64,000 nt of DNA from Nitrosococcus halophilus Nc 4 (GCF_000024725.1 NC_013960.1:2404001-2468000); one strand, 5' to 3'. Positions 18,221 to 26,934 are shown, numbered from the stretch's first letter. The notes: a model not told the origin generated them from the letters alone. Numbers and translations are program-made.

Positions 18221-19655
18221 CACTGTTTCCACAACTCCCCTTCTGGGGGGCCGCTGGCGGCAAACCTTAGCCGAGTGCCGGGAGCGTTTGCTCCAAGATG
18301 AGGCTCCCCTGTTGAGGGTGGAGGGGCGCCTCATTCGAATGGTGGGGTTGACCCTGGAAGCCGTCGGGTGTCAATTGCCGGTAGGAGGACGTTGCCATAT
18401 TTTAAGACCGGGGAAGCCGCCGGTGGAAGCTGAAGTGGTCGGTTTTGCCGGAGAGCGGCTTTTTTTGATGCCCACCGGTGATCCGAGAGGGTTGGTGCCC
18501 AATGCCCCGGTGATTCCCCTTCCCCATGGCGGTGGAGTGGCGGTAGGCGCGGGGCTGCTGGGCCGAGTTCTGGACGGTGGAGGGCGTCCTTTGGATGGCC
18601 TGGGTCCTTTGCGTACCCCCCATCATGTTTCCCTGGACGGTCAGCCGATCAATCCCTTAGCACGGCAACCGATTAGGGAACCCCTGGATGTGGGGGTAGC
18701 CGCAATCAACGGGTTGATTACCATCGGCCGCGGTCAGCGCATGGGGTTGTTTGCGGGCAGTGGGGTGGGTAAGAGCATATTACTGGGCATGATGACCCGC
18801 TACGCTAAGGCGGACGTCATCGTGGTGGGGCTGATTGGGGAGCGGGGTCGGGAGGTCCAAGAATTTATCGAAAGCACTCTGGGTCCGGAGGGGTTAGCGC
18901 GCTCGGTGGTGGTGGCAACCCCCGCAGATCATTCTCCCTTGATGCGGCTCCATGGCGCCATGCTCGCCACCAGTATCGCCGAATATTTCCGGGATCAGGG
19001 CCGACAGGTGTTATTGTTGATGGATTCCCTGACCCGTTTTGCCCATGCCCAGCGGGAATTGGCTTTGGCTATCGGTGAGCCGCCAGCCACTCGAGGTTAT
19101 CCTCCGTCGGTATTTGCCAAGGTCCCCCAATTGGTGGAAAGGGCGGGCAACGGCCGCTCGGGCAGCGGCAGTATTACCGCCTTTTATACCGTGCTCACGG
19201 AAGGGGATGATGCCAATGATCCGGTGGCTGATGCGGCGCGGGCCATCTTGGATGGCCATATCGTGCTGTCCCGGCGGTTGGCGGAAGCGGGTCATTATCC
19301 TGCCATTGATATTGAAGCTTCAGTCAGCCGGGTGATGAGTCAAATCACCACGCCGGAGCACCGGCAGGCGGCCCAACAATTTAAGCAAATTTACTCCCTT
19401 TATCAGCAGAATCGGGATCTTATCAGCGTGGGGGCTTATCGCCGCGGTGGCGATCCTCGCCTCGATGAGGCCATTGATAGGCAACCCCGGTTCCAAACAT
19501 TTCTCCAGCAAGGTATGTTTCAATCGTTTTCCATTGACCAGAGCCTTAAAGGGCTTCAACAAGCATTAAGGGAACAACAACCCCCAAAGACGGCGGCACC
19601 CGTGACGAATGCTGCGGGCGTATTAAGGCATGAGGATCGGGGAGGCCGTGCATGA
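18213..19655 (+). CDS. fliI: Flagellum-specific ATPase FliI
   Basis: 480 aa from GTG 18213. FliI is the cytoplasmic hexameric ATPase of the flagellar export system, related to F1-beta. Walker A is [15 protein letters not shown] and Walker [13 protein letters not shown]; the T3SS ATPase signature [15 protein letters not shown] follows. The start is a choice: the frame is open upstream to a TTG at 18171, but GTG 18213, overlapping the fliH stop by 8 bp, gives the normal length. It overlaps fliJ by 4 bp. Confidence 0.95.
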   Translation: MSDTVSTTPLLGGRWRQTLAECRERLLQDEAPLLRVEGRLIRMVGLTLEAVGCQLPVGGRCHILRPGKPPVEAEVVGFAGERLFLMPTGDPRGLVPNAPVIPLPHGGGVAVGAGLLGRVLDGGGRPLDGLGPLRTPHHVSLDGQPINPLARQPIREPLDVGVAAINGLITIGRGQRMGLFAGSGVGKSILLGMMTRYAKADVIVVGLIGERGREVQEFIESTLGPEGLARSVVVATPADHSPLMRLHGAMLATSIAEYFRDQGRQVLLLMDSLTRFAHAQRELALAIGEPPATRGYPPSVFAKVPQLVERAGNGRSGSGSITAFYTVLTEGDDANDPVADAARAILDGHIVLSRRLAEAGHYPAIDIEASVSRVMSQITTPEHRQAAQQFKQIYSLYQQNRDLISVGAYRRGGDPRLDEAIDRQPRFQTFLQQGMFQSFSIDQSLKGLQQALREQQPPKTAAPVTNAAGVLRHEDRGGRA

Positions 19656-20104
19656 TCCGCTCCCATCGCTTGCATTCCCTGCTCCAGGTGGCGGAAGCCC
19701 AGGAACAGCAAGCCGCTAGAGGATTAGGCGAGGCCCAGCGCCTGTTCCAGCAGCAGCAACAACAGCTTGAGGAAATGCACCGCTACCGGGAAGAGTATGC
19801 GCAGCATTTTCAAACCGTGGGCCGAAATGGCGTCGGTGTCCAGCAACTTCAGCAGCTACAAAGCTTTTTGACTCAACTCGACCGGGCTATTGGGCAGCAA
19901 AAGCAGCGGCTGCAGCAATACCTTCAGCAGTTAGAGCAGACGCGTAATGGATGGCTTGAGGCACGCAGTCAAGTAAAAGCTTTGAGTAAGCTTGAGGATC
20001 GGGTTCGGCAGGAGGAACGCTGTTTAGCCGCCCATCGCGAGCAGGCGGAAGTGGATGATCGGCATCAACATTGTTTCAAGACGGAGGATGGCGGCAAATT
20101 TTAG
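19652..20104 (+). CDS. fliJ: Flagellar export protein FliJ
   Basis: 150 aa, almost entirely helical and very Gln-rich ([40 protein letters not shown]), as expected for the FliJ coiled coil that sits in the FliI ring like the gamma subunit of F1. It is 4 bp overlapped with fliI. The sequence is low in specific motifs, but the position makes the call firm. Confidence 0.9.
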   Translation: MIRSHRLHSLLQVAEAQEQQAARGLGEAQRLFQQQQQQLEEMHRYREEYAQHFQTVGRNGVGVQQLQQLQSFLTQLDRAIGQQKQRLQQYLQQLEQTRNGWLEARSQVKALSKLEDRVRQEERCLAAHREQAEVDDRHQHCFKTEDGGKF

Positions 20105-20134
20105 ATCTTGGAAGGCAAATTTTGCCTGCAAGAT
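20105..20134. terminator. Near-perfect palindrome directly after fliJ
   Basis: ATCTTG-ga-AGGCAAA pairs with TTTGCCT-gc-CAAGAT, starting at the base after the fliJ stop. There is no U-tract, so it could stop or stabilise the fliEFGHIJ transcript, or be an operator. It separates that operon from fliK, which has its own promoter. Confidence 0.5.
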
Positions 20135-20224
20135 GGCGAAACCTGTCCAGGTCAAAAAGCGGTGATAGGGCCGGGGGATTGAGTCTACCAGTAAAATCGA
20201 GCCTTTCTGAGGAGACAATTTTTT

Positions 20225-20240
20225 CGGCACGGGATTTGCC
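20225..20240 (+). promoter_or_regulatory. Sigma-54 type promoter of fliK
   Basis: CGGCAC-N5-TTGCC: GG at 20226-20227 and GC at 20238-20239, 12 bases apart. Only the first base of the TGGCAC box and the last of TTGCA differ. It lies 51 bp before the fliK ATG, a natural distance. FleQ or the FleR-like protein would be the activator. Confidence 0.78.
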
Positions 20241-20290
20241 TATAAGCTAGTTACTATTGGATAGGCATATAGTCTGGAGTGTAGGGGTCA

Positions 20291-21940
20291 ATGACAGCGC
20301 CGGGATTTCTTGCCCTATCTTTGCCGCGTCCTTCCCCATCTACTTCGGCAGGAAAATTTGAAGGGAACCCTGACGCCTCGGCGCCTCCCGCATCGGAAGC
20401 GGCCGGCGCCGATTTTTCCGCCCAGCTGGGGGATTTGATTGCCCAGCTTAACTCCTTGCCCGAGAACCCTCCCTCTTCTGAGGGCTTGGAAAGCACGGGG
20501 GGGCAGACCCGCTTTATCAAGAATTTGTTGAGCCTGGAACAAAAGGAAGGAGAGGAGGTTGCCTCGGGGCTGGAGTCGTCATTACCGGTACCGGCAGTGA
20601 CGACGACTGAGATTGGCTCTTTACCTGCCTGGGTGGAGACCTCGGGGAACGTTACGAAGAGTCAGGATTTACCCCAGGTTGGAGGCCCTGAATCTGACTT
20701 TATAGCAAAAAATTCGGCCTTAACCTCCAGAGAGGTCCCGGGTCTTGCGGGCATTGTGTCCGATGCAAGCAAACCGACTCCTCCGCCCCTCAACACTTTA
20801 TCCCCAGAGCAACCGCAGCTTCAGCTTAATCAAAGGAATACCCCCACTCCAGAGATTTCTACCCAGGCAGGTAGTCTGCAAGAGCCCGTCTTAGAAGTCG
20901 CCACGGAAGAAGCAGAACCGCCGGTCTCTCTTAGCCCCGCCCCCAGCAAAGGCACGGCTCCATTGACAGCGCTCGCCCCGGAAGGGGAGAAGGAGGCAGC
21001 AAACTCAGCGCTGCTAGAGGGGGATACTCTTTCTAATCTATCTTTGAAAGGAACAGCAGAGAAAAGGGAACCGCCGCTGCCCCTCAGCCAGCCTGGTTCA
21101 GGGGTGAATAAGGAACTTGCTTCCTTGGGGTTACTGGCCTCTCAGGGGAAATCAGGAGTGGAAAATTCCGCCTCGGCCCTTCAGGGGGAGTCAGGAGCAG
21201 AAAATCCCATCCTCACGGGGGGAAATTCCAAGCTTAACCCGGATTTGGACATCTCCATCGAGGAGTTGGAATCCCAGGGATTCCAGCGCCAGGGCCATTC
21301 CAGTGTTAGCCAGGTTAGCCCTGGTGGGGGCCTGTCGGCGGTAACGGCGCCAGAACATTCAACTCTGCTCCAGGGGGAGACCCAGAGGCTGGCGGAGCCC
21401 ACCCCCTTACGAGAAATGTCCCCTCCACTGGTATCCCAGGCTTCACTAGGGCCTAATCCCATGGAGACGGCCGCTCCCCCTGCCTCTGTTGAAGGTAGTC
21501 GATTGAATCTGAATTTGGAAGCTGCGCTCCAGCAGCCCCAGTGGGGAGAAGAACTCAGCGAGCGGATGACTTGGCTGATCAAAGATAAGGTCCATATTGC
21601 GGAACTGCGACTCAACCCTCCCCAACTCGGTCCCCTTGAGGCCCGCATTAACCTCCACCATGAGGAAGCGAGTATTACTTTCCATGCTTCCCAGGCGGCA
21701 GTCCGTGAAGCCCTTGAAGCGGCCCTTCCCCGCCTGCGGGATGCTTTGGCGGAGCAAGGGCTGAGTTTAGTCAATGTGGATGTGTCTCAGCAGGGTTTCT
21801 CGGAACAGCAGCGGCAGTCGGCCCAGTCGGGAAACTTGCGGGCAACTCCGGCAGAGTCCACTGAAACCGACGCCCAGGAGGGTTTAGAAAAAGATCCTCG
21901 TCCTCCCGTCCCCCAAGGGGGAGTGGATTACTACGCCTGA
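20291..21940 (+). CDS. fliK: Flagellar hook-length control protein FliK
   Basis: 549 aa. The first 420 residues are Pro/Ser/Gln-rich, low-complexity and likely disordered, which fits the molecular-ruler part. The C-terminal flg_hook domain (about 430-510) carries the conserved core LRLNPPQLGPLEARINLHHE, then VREALEAALPRLRDALAEQG, which switches export from hook to filament proteins. The stop is followed after 4 bp by pyrF on the other strand, so fliK is a single-gene unit here; fliL-M-N-O-P-Q-R is elsewhere. Confidence 0.93.
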   Translation: MTAPGFLALSLPRPSPSTSAGKFEGNPDASAPPASEAAGADFSAQLGDLIAQLNSLPENPPSSEGLESTGGQTRFIKNLLSLEQKEGEEVASGLESSLPVPAVTTTEIGSLPAWVETSGNVTKSQDLPQVGGPESDFIAKNSALTSREVPGLAGIVSDASKPTPPPLNTLSPEQPQLQLNQRNTPTPEISTQAGSLQEPVLEVATEEAEPPVSLSPAPSKGTAPLTALAPEGEKEAANSALLEGDTLSNLSLKGTAEKREPPLPLSQPGSGVNKELASLGLLASQGKSGVENSASALQGESGAENPILTGGNSKLNPDLDISIEELESQGFQRQGHSSVSQVSPGGGLSAVTAPEHSTLLQGETQRLAEPTPLREMSPPLVSQASLGPNPMETAAPPASVEGSRLNLNLEAALQQPQWGEELSERMTWLIKDKVHIAELRLNPPQLGPLEARINLHHEEASITFHASQAAVREALEAALPRLRDALAEQGLSLVNVDVSQQGFSEQQRQSAQSGNLRATPAESTETDAQEGLEKDPRPPVPQGGVDYYA

Positions 21941-21944
21941 GCCA

Positions 21945-22643
21945 TCAGAAATCCAAAATTTCTGCTTCAATTCCTTCCAGGGCGGCCATGGGATCAGGAG
22001 CCCCGGTGATGGGCCGACCAATGACCAGGTAATTAGCTCCTTTGCTTAGAGCTTCCCTCGGTGTCAGCACCCGCTGTTGGTCTCCTGAAGCCGTGCCGGC
22101 AGACCGAATCCCTGGGGTGACCAGTAAAAAGGGGGTTCCCAAAGCCTGGCGGAGTGCCGAGGCCTCCTGACCGGAACAGACCACCCCATCCAGGCCCGCT
22201 TCCTGGGTGAGCCGGGCGAGCCGCAGCACATTTTCCTCCGCAGTTCCACTCAGCCCTATTTGTGCCAATGCTGTCTGATCCATGCTGGTTAAAACGGTGA
22301 CGGCGATCAGGAACGGGCGGGAGGAGGTCTTGGCCAGCGCCTCCTGGGCCGCCTGCATCATGGATAGTCCGCCGAGGGCATGAACATTGAGCATCCATAC
22401 CCCTAGATCGGCCGCCGCAAGACAGGCGCGGGCGACCGTATGGGGAATGTCATGGAATTTTAAATCGAGAAAGATGGAGAAGCCCTGGTCGGCAAGGCGT
22501 TCGACCAAGCCGGGACCGGCCCGAGTAAATAATTCCTTGCCCACCTTCAGCCGGCACCGGGCGGGATCAAGTTGGCGGGTAAGATTGAGCGCTTGCTCTC
22601 CATTGGGATAATCCAAGGCAATGATAATACGGGGTTCTTCCAT
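21945..22643 (-). CDS. pyrF: Orotidine 5'-phosphate decarboxylase PyrF
   Basis: 232 aa, cytoplasmic; decarboxylates OMP to UMP in the last step of de novo pyrimidine synthesis. The catalytic Lys/Asp array is in [19 protein letters not shown]. The N-terminus [14 protein letters not shown] and the C-terminal phosphate-binding loop ([23 protein letters not shown]) are typical. Gene and strand mark the end of the flagellar block: it converges on fliK with a 4-bp gap. Confidence 0.97.
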   Translation of the reverse strand: MEEPRIIIALDYPNGEQALNLTRQLDPARCRLKVGKELFTRAGPGLVERLADQGFSIFLDLKFHDIPHTVARACLAAADLGVWMLNVHALGGLSMMQAAQEALAKTSSRPFLIAVTVLTSMDQTALAQIGLSGTAEENVLRLARLTQEAGLDGVVCSGQEASALRQALGTPFLLVTPGIRSAGTASGDQQRVLTPREALSKGANYLVIGRPITGAPDPMAALEGIEAEILDF

Positions 22644-22708
22644 GGTGTTCTCCAGCGGTTTCTAGTCCTGGAATTTTAACGGGTTTTTGCCGCAGGTTTA
22701 GCAAGCGG

Positions 22709-23035
22709 TTAGGCCAGTGCTTCCAGGCCCTTCTGATCGACCAGATTCAGCAATTTCAAGGAGGGGCCATTAGGCTTTTTCTGTCCTTGTTCCCATTTCT
22801 GTACTGTTGAAGGACTAGTATTGAGGTAAGCGGCGAACACCGCCTGGCTGGCTTTGTTTCTGGTCCGGATACGCTTGATCTGCGCTGGGGTATACTGCTT
22901 TATCGGTGGCAGGCATAGGGCGTCGAACTCACGCATGGTTTTGGCATCCATTACCCCGGCCTTGTGCAGCCCATGGGCCGTTTCGTGCACCGCTTCCAGG
23001 AGTGATTGATAGCGTTTCCCGAGTAAATGGAGCAT
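22709..23035 (-). CDS. HTH-type regulator, antitoxin-like (HigA/NadS/YiaG type), apparently without toxin
   Basis: 108 aa. A helix-turn-helix of the Xre/HigA kind lies at about residues 50-95 (YTPAQIKRIRTRNKASQAVF, AAYLNTSPSTVQKWEQGQKK, then PNGPSLKLLNLV). The N-terminal half looks like the dimer arm of antitoxins paired with RelE/HigB toxins. The toxin gene would be expected immediately upstream on the same strand (above 23035), but there are only about 190 bp there, holding repeat fragments and no RelE-like frame. It is therefore an orphan antitoxin or a plain regulator. Confidence 0.75.
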   Translation of the reverse strand: MLHLLGKRYQSLLEAVHETAHGLHKAGVMDAKTMREFDALCLPPIKQYTPAQIKRIRTRNKASQAVFAAYLNTSPSTVQKWEQGQKKPNGPSLKLLNLVDQKGLEALA

Positions 23036-23070
23036 GAATACTAACCTACCAGGACCTTAACTTCTTAGCC

Positions 23071-23103
23071 TAACTATATCTCTCCTATAAGGAAAACGCT
23101 ATA
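23071..23103 (-). repeat. Solo end of the 94-bp MITE-like repeat
   Basis: Read on the minus strand it is TATAGCGTTTTCCTTATAGG followed by AGAGATATAGTTAG, matching the left end of the full copies at 23793 and 24754 apart from a few bases. No partner end is visible nearby. It lies 36 bp upstream of the HTH gene start and so may contribute to its promoter region. Confidence 0.65.
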
Positions 23104-23135
23104 TTGGTCATTGTTGATCACCCCTCATGAATCTT

Positions 23136-23167
23136 GCGTTTATTCGCGTGCATTTGCGGCCAAAACC
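23136..23167 (+). repeat. Degenerate GCGTTTATTCGCGTGCAT... repeat
   Basis: GCGTTTATTCGCGTGCATTT followed by GCGGCCAAAACC. Read in reverse, the same sequence occurs at 9756-9793 with few changes, and a looser copy at 9861-9890. This motif family with its 10-12 base period (GCGT..AT..GCGT..AT..GCGGC) is a dispersed bacterial repeat that I recognise by pattern; its role is unknown. Confidence 0.6.
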
Positions 23168-23224
23168 CCTTTAAGATAATAAATATGAACCCGGATGCCT
23201 TGGTTAAAACCATTACTTTTAGCA

Positions 23225-23776
23225 ATGTGGAAAGTTTTTCTTAGTTCTACCGCCCGGGATCTCGCTGATTACCGCCAGGCAGTGTATGAGGCGATCCACC
23301 GTCTCGATGGTTTCCATTGTGTGCGGATGGAAGATTTCGGGGCCCGTGATACGGTCGCAGATACATTTTGCCGGGAGAAGGTGGCGAAGGGAAAAGAAGG
23401 CCAAGCCTACCCCTGGGGCAATGAACCGGATTCTAACAAAGCCAATTATATTGATACGGGGATTGGCGCCACCAGCCCCGTAGGCTGTTTCCCAGGCGGG
23501 GCTAGTCCTTACGGTTGCGAGGAGATGAGCGGCAATGTCTGGGAGTGGACCCGCAGCCTTAAGGGCGATTATCCCTATCCCGAGGAAGGCAAAGAACGGC
23601 AGAAGCGGGAGGATTTGCGGGCCCGGGTGTTGCGTGGCGGCGCGTTTAATTCTGGTGCCAAGCTCGTGCGCTGCGCTTACCGCTTCCCCAACGCTCCTGT
23701 CGTTCTTGCCCTCTTCATTGGGTTTCGAGTGGTGGTGTCCCCCTTTTCTCTGACCGATGAATCCTCTGATCTCTGA
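23225..23776 (+). CDS. Shrunken DUF4062-FGE-sulfatase fusion; C-terminus resembles a DGR variable protein
   Basis: 183 aa from ATG 23225 ([20 protein letters not shown]...). Residues 1-55 are the start of a DUF4062 domain, a module of signalling and defence-like proteins. At about residue 55-60 ([20 protein letters not shown]) the sequence jumps into the C-terminal part of a formylglycine-generating-enzyme/C-type-lectin fold ([31 protein letters not shown], then RVLRGGAF ... [10 protein letters not shown]). The rest of DUF4062, any middle domain and the first half of the FGE domain are missing, so this is an in-frame deletion remnant or a minimal derivative. Residues 141-164 look like a hypervariable patch (see 23631-23740). 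No strong ribosome site is seen. Confidence 0.72.
   Translation: MWKVFLSSTARDLADYRQAVYEAIHRLDGFHCVRMEDFGARDTVADTFCREKVAKGKEGQAYPWGNEPDSNKANYIDTGIGATSPVGCFPGGASPYGCEEMSGNVWEWTRSLKGDYPYPEEGKERQKREDLRARVLRGGAFNSGAKLVRCAYRFPNAPVVLALFIGFRVVVSPFSLTDESSDL
23631..23740 (+). other. Candidate DGR variable region (VR) at the 3' end of the FGE-like gene
   Basis: This encodes the segment between LRGG and IGFRVVVS. Compared with usual template-repeat proteins of this family, which are full of Asn (AAC/AAT) codons, the matching positions here read ttt, aat, tct, ggt, gcc, ctc, tgc, tac, ttc, ccc, aac, gct, gtc, gtt, ctt, gcc, ctc, ttc. All end in C or T while the first two bases vary, the footprint expected from adenine-specific mutagenic retrohoming. 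The flanks (RVLRGG, VRCAYR, IGFRVVV) stay conserved. No reverse transcriptase, Avd or template repeat is in this window, so the system would have to act from elsewhere. Confidence 0.6.
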
Positions 23777-23792
23777 TCCGCCGCGCTGGTTT

Positions 23793-23886
23793 ACAGCGTT
23801 TCCCAAATAGGAGAGATACGGTTGGATTGAGAACGTAAGGCCCGACTAAGCCGATATTCGTATCTCATTTATTCGGGAAACGCTAT
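23793..23886 (+). repeat. MITE-like repeat, copy 1 (94 bp)
   Basis: Begins ACAGCGTTTCCC and ends GGGAAACGCTAT. The terminal inverted repeats extend to about 27 bases (…AAATAGGAGAGATACG against CGTATCTCATTTATTC…). It has the same length as copy 2 at 24754 and is about three-quarters identical to it. It carries no coding capacity. It lies 16 bp after the FGE-like gene and 19 bp before the IS1-family element. Confidence 0.8.
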
Positions 23887-23930
23887 AAGCCTAGATGAGA
23901 AGTTTGGTAGTCCTGCATTATGAGTGATAA

Positions 23931-24374
23931 TCAGGATCGGGTTGTTGGGCAAAGGGTCGCATTATAATGGTGGACAAAATACCAAATAGCGCCGACATGG
24001 TTTTCTAATTTCTTGGAGAAAGAGAGTGCTTTTCTGACTAAACGCGAAACACGCTGTCTGAGCGTACAATTAAAGCGTTCAATGTGGCTTGTTTGTCCCG
24101 TTTCTTTGCCCACGCTGCGATGGCGTGGCCCTGGGAAGATAGCCTCATAGGCTTCCCAAAAATCGGTGTAACTTACGGCCCGCTGCCGATAAACGGCGGG
24201 TAAGGACTGCCATAATCCTTGTGCCCCTGTTTGACTCCGATCGCCGATATAAACCCCCACAACTTCTTGGGTGTCCCTATCGAACGCTAACCACACCCAT
24301 TGTTTATTGCCCTTTCTGGCGACAAACGACCAAAGCTCATCGCACTCAAGGGTTAAACGAGCTCTGGACTTTTT
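23931..24374 (-). CDS. IS1-family transposase, InsB-like catalytic part (via -1 frameshift)
   Basis: About 147 residues in the -1 frame relative to the InsA-like frame, beginning at the A8 run. The DDE residues can be assigned as Asp in LECDELWSFV, Asp in AVSYTDFWEAY and Glu in SHIERFNCTLRQRV. The first frame-local start (GTG 24296) lies after the first Asp, so an independent product would be inactive; this argues for the frameshift fusion. The stop TGA at 23931-23933 lies inside the left inverted repeat region. Confidence 0.87.
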   Translation of the reverse strand, partial: KKSRARLTLECDELWSFVARKGNKQWVWLAFDRDTQEVVGVYIGDRSQTGAQGLWQSLPAVYRQRAVSYTDFWEAYEAIFPGPRHRSVGKETGQTSHIERFNCTLRQRVSRLVRKALSFSKKLENHVGAIWYFVHHYNATLCPTTRS

Positions 24375-24649
24375 TTTATCTCCACTCGCCGCGGTGTATG
24401 CGCATATTTATCGTTCACATAATATTGCAACCAGCGCTCTGAAACGCCCGTGACTCGGACAATCCCTGCCAGCGGAATTCTCTCTAAGAGCAATTTATCA
24501 ATCAGCTCTTTCGTCTCTTGAGTAATGGAGCAATTCTTGGGGTCCTCCACGAATTGCCGACCGCAGACTTTGCATAAAAATTTGGGTGTCCCGACCCCAT
24601 TACTCCCATTTTTGACAATATGAGTACCACCGCATCGGGGACAGTTCAT
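24353..24649 (-). CDS. IS1-family transposase, InsA-like part (zinc finger/HTH)
   Basis: 98 aa from the ATG at 24649, preceded by a clear AAGGAG. The N-terminal zinc-ribbon motif is CPRCGG...CKVCGRQF, followed by a helix-turn-helix (LLLERIPLAGIVRVTGVSER). The frame ends in EIKKSPELV just after the A8 run; slipping back one base there gives KKKSRARLTLECDELWSF and joins the DDE part. As in IS1, the unshifted product would act as a repressor and the fused product as transposase. Confidence 0.88.
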   Translation of the reverse strand: MNCPRCGGTHIVKNGSNGVGTPKFLCKVCGRQFVEDPKNCSITQETKELIDKLLLERIPLAGIVRVTGVSERWLQYYVNDKYAHTPRRVEIKKSPELV

Positions 24650-24753
24650 GGCTATCTCCTTGAGAAATCTATACATACATAATATAAATATAGCGCATAA
24701 TCACTCAATATGCAGCACTACCGAGAAGTTTTGTGATGAATTCATACCAATTT

Positions 24754-24847
24754 ATAGCGTTTCCCTTATAGGAGAGGTACAGTTAAATTGAGGGATTAGG
24801 GTCCTGGTAGATTGATATTTGTGTCTCATCTATTCGGGAAACGCTAT
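24754..24847 (+). repeat. MITE-like repeat, copy 2 (94 bp)
   Basis: ATAGCGTTTCCC ... GGGAAACGCTAT, with the same layout and exact length as copy 1. It starts 22 bp after the right target duplication of the IS element and ends 24 bp before the start of the HepT-like gene, so it forms that operon's leader. The two copies lie in the same orientation. Confidence 0.8.
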
Positions 24848-24871
24848 GGCAAAAGGATGGAGAAACGCACA

Positions 24872-25297
24872 ATGAGTGCACAAGACATCCGCTGGATACA
24901 GCGTTTCAACCACTACAAGATGGCGTTGGCGCGGCTGGAAGAGGCGGTCGACCTTGCAGGGCAGCGTCCCCTCTCCCGGCTGGAAGAGCAGGGGTTGATT
25001 CAAGCTTTTGAATTTACCCACGAACTAGCATGGAATACGCTCAAAGACTTCCTGGAAAACCTCGGCGTAGGCCCTTTGTATGGTTCCAAAGACTCGACCC
25101 GCGCAGCATTCAAACGCGGTTTGCTGGAAAACGGCGAAATCTGGATGGACATGATTCGTGACCGTAACCTGACTTCTCACTCCTACAATGAAGACACTGC
25201 AAGAAGCATTGCCTCGGCCATCCTGGATTTTTATTATCCGGAATTCTGTGTACTGGTGCGGAAATTGGAAGGATTAAAATACACCCATCCAGAATGA
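24872..25297 (+). CDS. HEPN-domain toxin of HepT/HI0074 type
   Basis: 141 aa, all-helical, of the nucleotidyltransferase substrate-binding (HI0074) group. The HEPN catalytic motif RX4HXY is present as RNLTSHSY (R98, H103, Y105). In HepT this motif cuts RNA, and the Tyr is the residue AMPylated by the partner. ATG 24872 gives the family start MSAQDIRWIQRF; upstream ATGs at 24812 and 24857 are in frame but less likely, one lying in the MITE copy. It overlaps the antitoxin by 4 bp (ATGA). Confidence 0.88.
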   Translation: MSAQDIRWIQRFNHYKMALARLEEAVDLAGQRPLSRLEEQGLIQAFEFTHELAWNTLKDFLENLGVGPLYGSKDSTRAAFKRGLLENGEIWMDMIRDRNLTSHSYNEDTARSIASAILDFYYPEFCVLVRKLEGLKYTHPE

Positions 25298-25605
25298 AAT
25301 ACGGTCTGAGAGAATCTGTCATCGAGAAAATCTGCGCCGTTCTGGCTCGCCATCCGCAGGTAGAAAAGGCGATTCTGTATGGCTCGCGCGCTAGAGGGAA
25401 TTACAAGACCGGCTCGGATATTGACCTGACTCTAGTAGGCGGCGCCGGTTTGACTCTCTCGGTGTTGGGCAAAATCATGGATGAACTCGACGACTTGCTT
25501 TTGCCTTACACTTTTGATCTCTCCATTTTTAACCAGATCAGCGATCCTGAGGTCATCGACCATATCCGGCGTGTGGGGGTTGTATTCTATGAACGGAGGG
25601 AGTAG
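25294..25605 (+). CDS. Minimal nucleotidyltransferase antitoxin (MntA/HI0073 type)
   Basis: 103 aa. The nucleotidyltransferase motif GSX10DXD is exact: G30-S31, then RARGNYKTGS, then D42-I43-D44. The third carboxylate is probably in YTFDLSIFN. In characterised pairs MntA blocks HepT by adding AMP to its Tyr. It is translationally coupled to the HepT-like gene by the 4-bp overlap. A small GC hairpin (25631-25646) follows at about 25 bp. Confidence 0.9.
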   Translation: MKYGLRESVIEKICAVLARHPQVEKAILYGSRARGNYKTGSDIDLTLVGGAGLTLSVLGKIMDELDDLLLPYTFDLSIFNQISDPEVIDHIRRVGVVFYERRE

Positions 25606-25745
25606 ACACGCCAAAATAGCATCAAAAAAAGGCGCGCCATTGCGCCATTATTGATGCGCTGGTTTCGGATCGATAATTGGCCTCGGAGTGCTACAACATA
25701 AAGGCTTATCTTCCCTGGAATATGTTATCCTCTGGAATCATTTGA

Positions 25746-26900
<1,155 letters not shown>

Positions 26901-26934
26901 TCAACAATTTAGTTCGAACTGGGAGGCAAGTCAC

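Larger units (their letters stand above)
23906..24722 (-). mobile_element. IS1-family insertion sequence, complete (817 bp)
   Basis: Two transposase frames on the minus strand are bounded by imperfect inverted repeats of about 26 bp (GGTAGTcCTGCATt... at the left and GGTAGTGCTGCATa... at the right, read inward). Both sides carry the same 9-bp direct repeat GAGAAGTTT (23897-23905 and 24723-24731), the target-site size typical of IS1. The A8 run between the frames (T-run at 24370-24377) is a fit -1 frameshift site. With intact ends, TSD and frames it looks recent and possibly active. Confidence 0.92.

Noticed and set aside
23931-24649. Transposase read as a frameshifted pseudogene
   Set aside because: The break lies exactly at an A8 run and IS1-family elements use a programmed -1 shift; ends and target duplication are intact.
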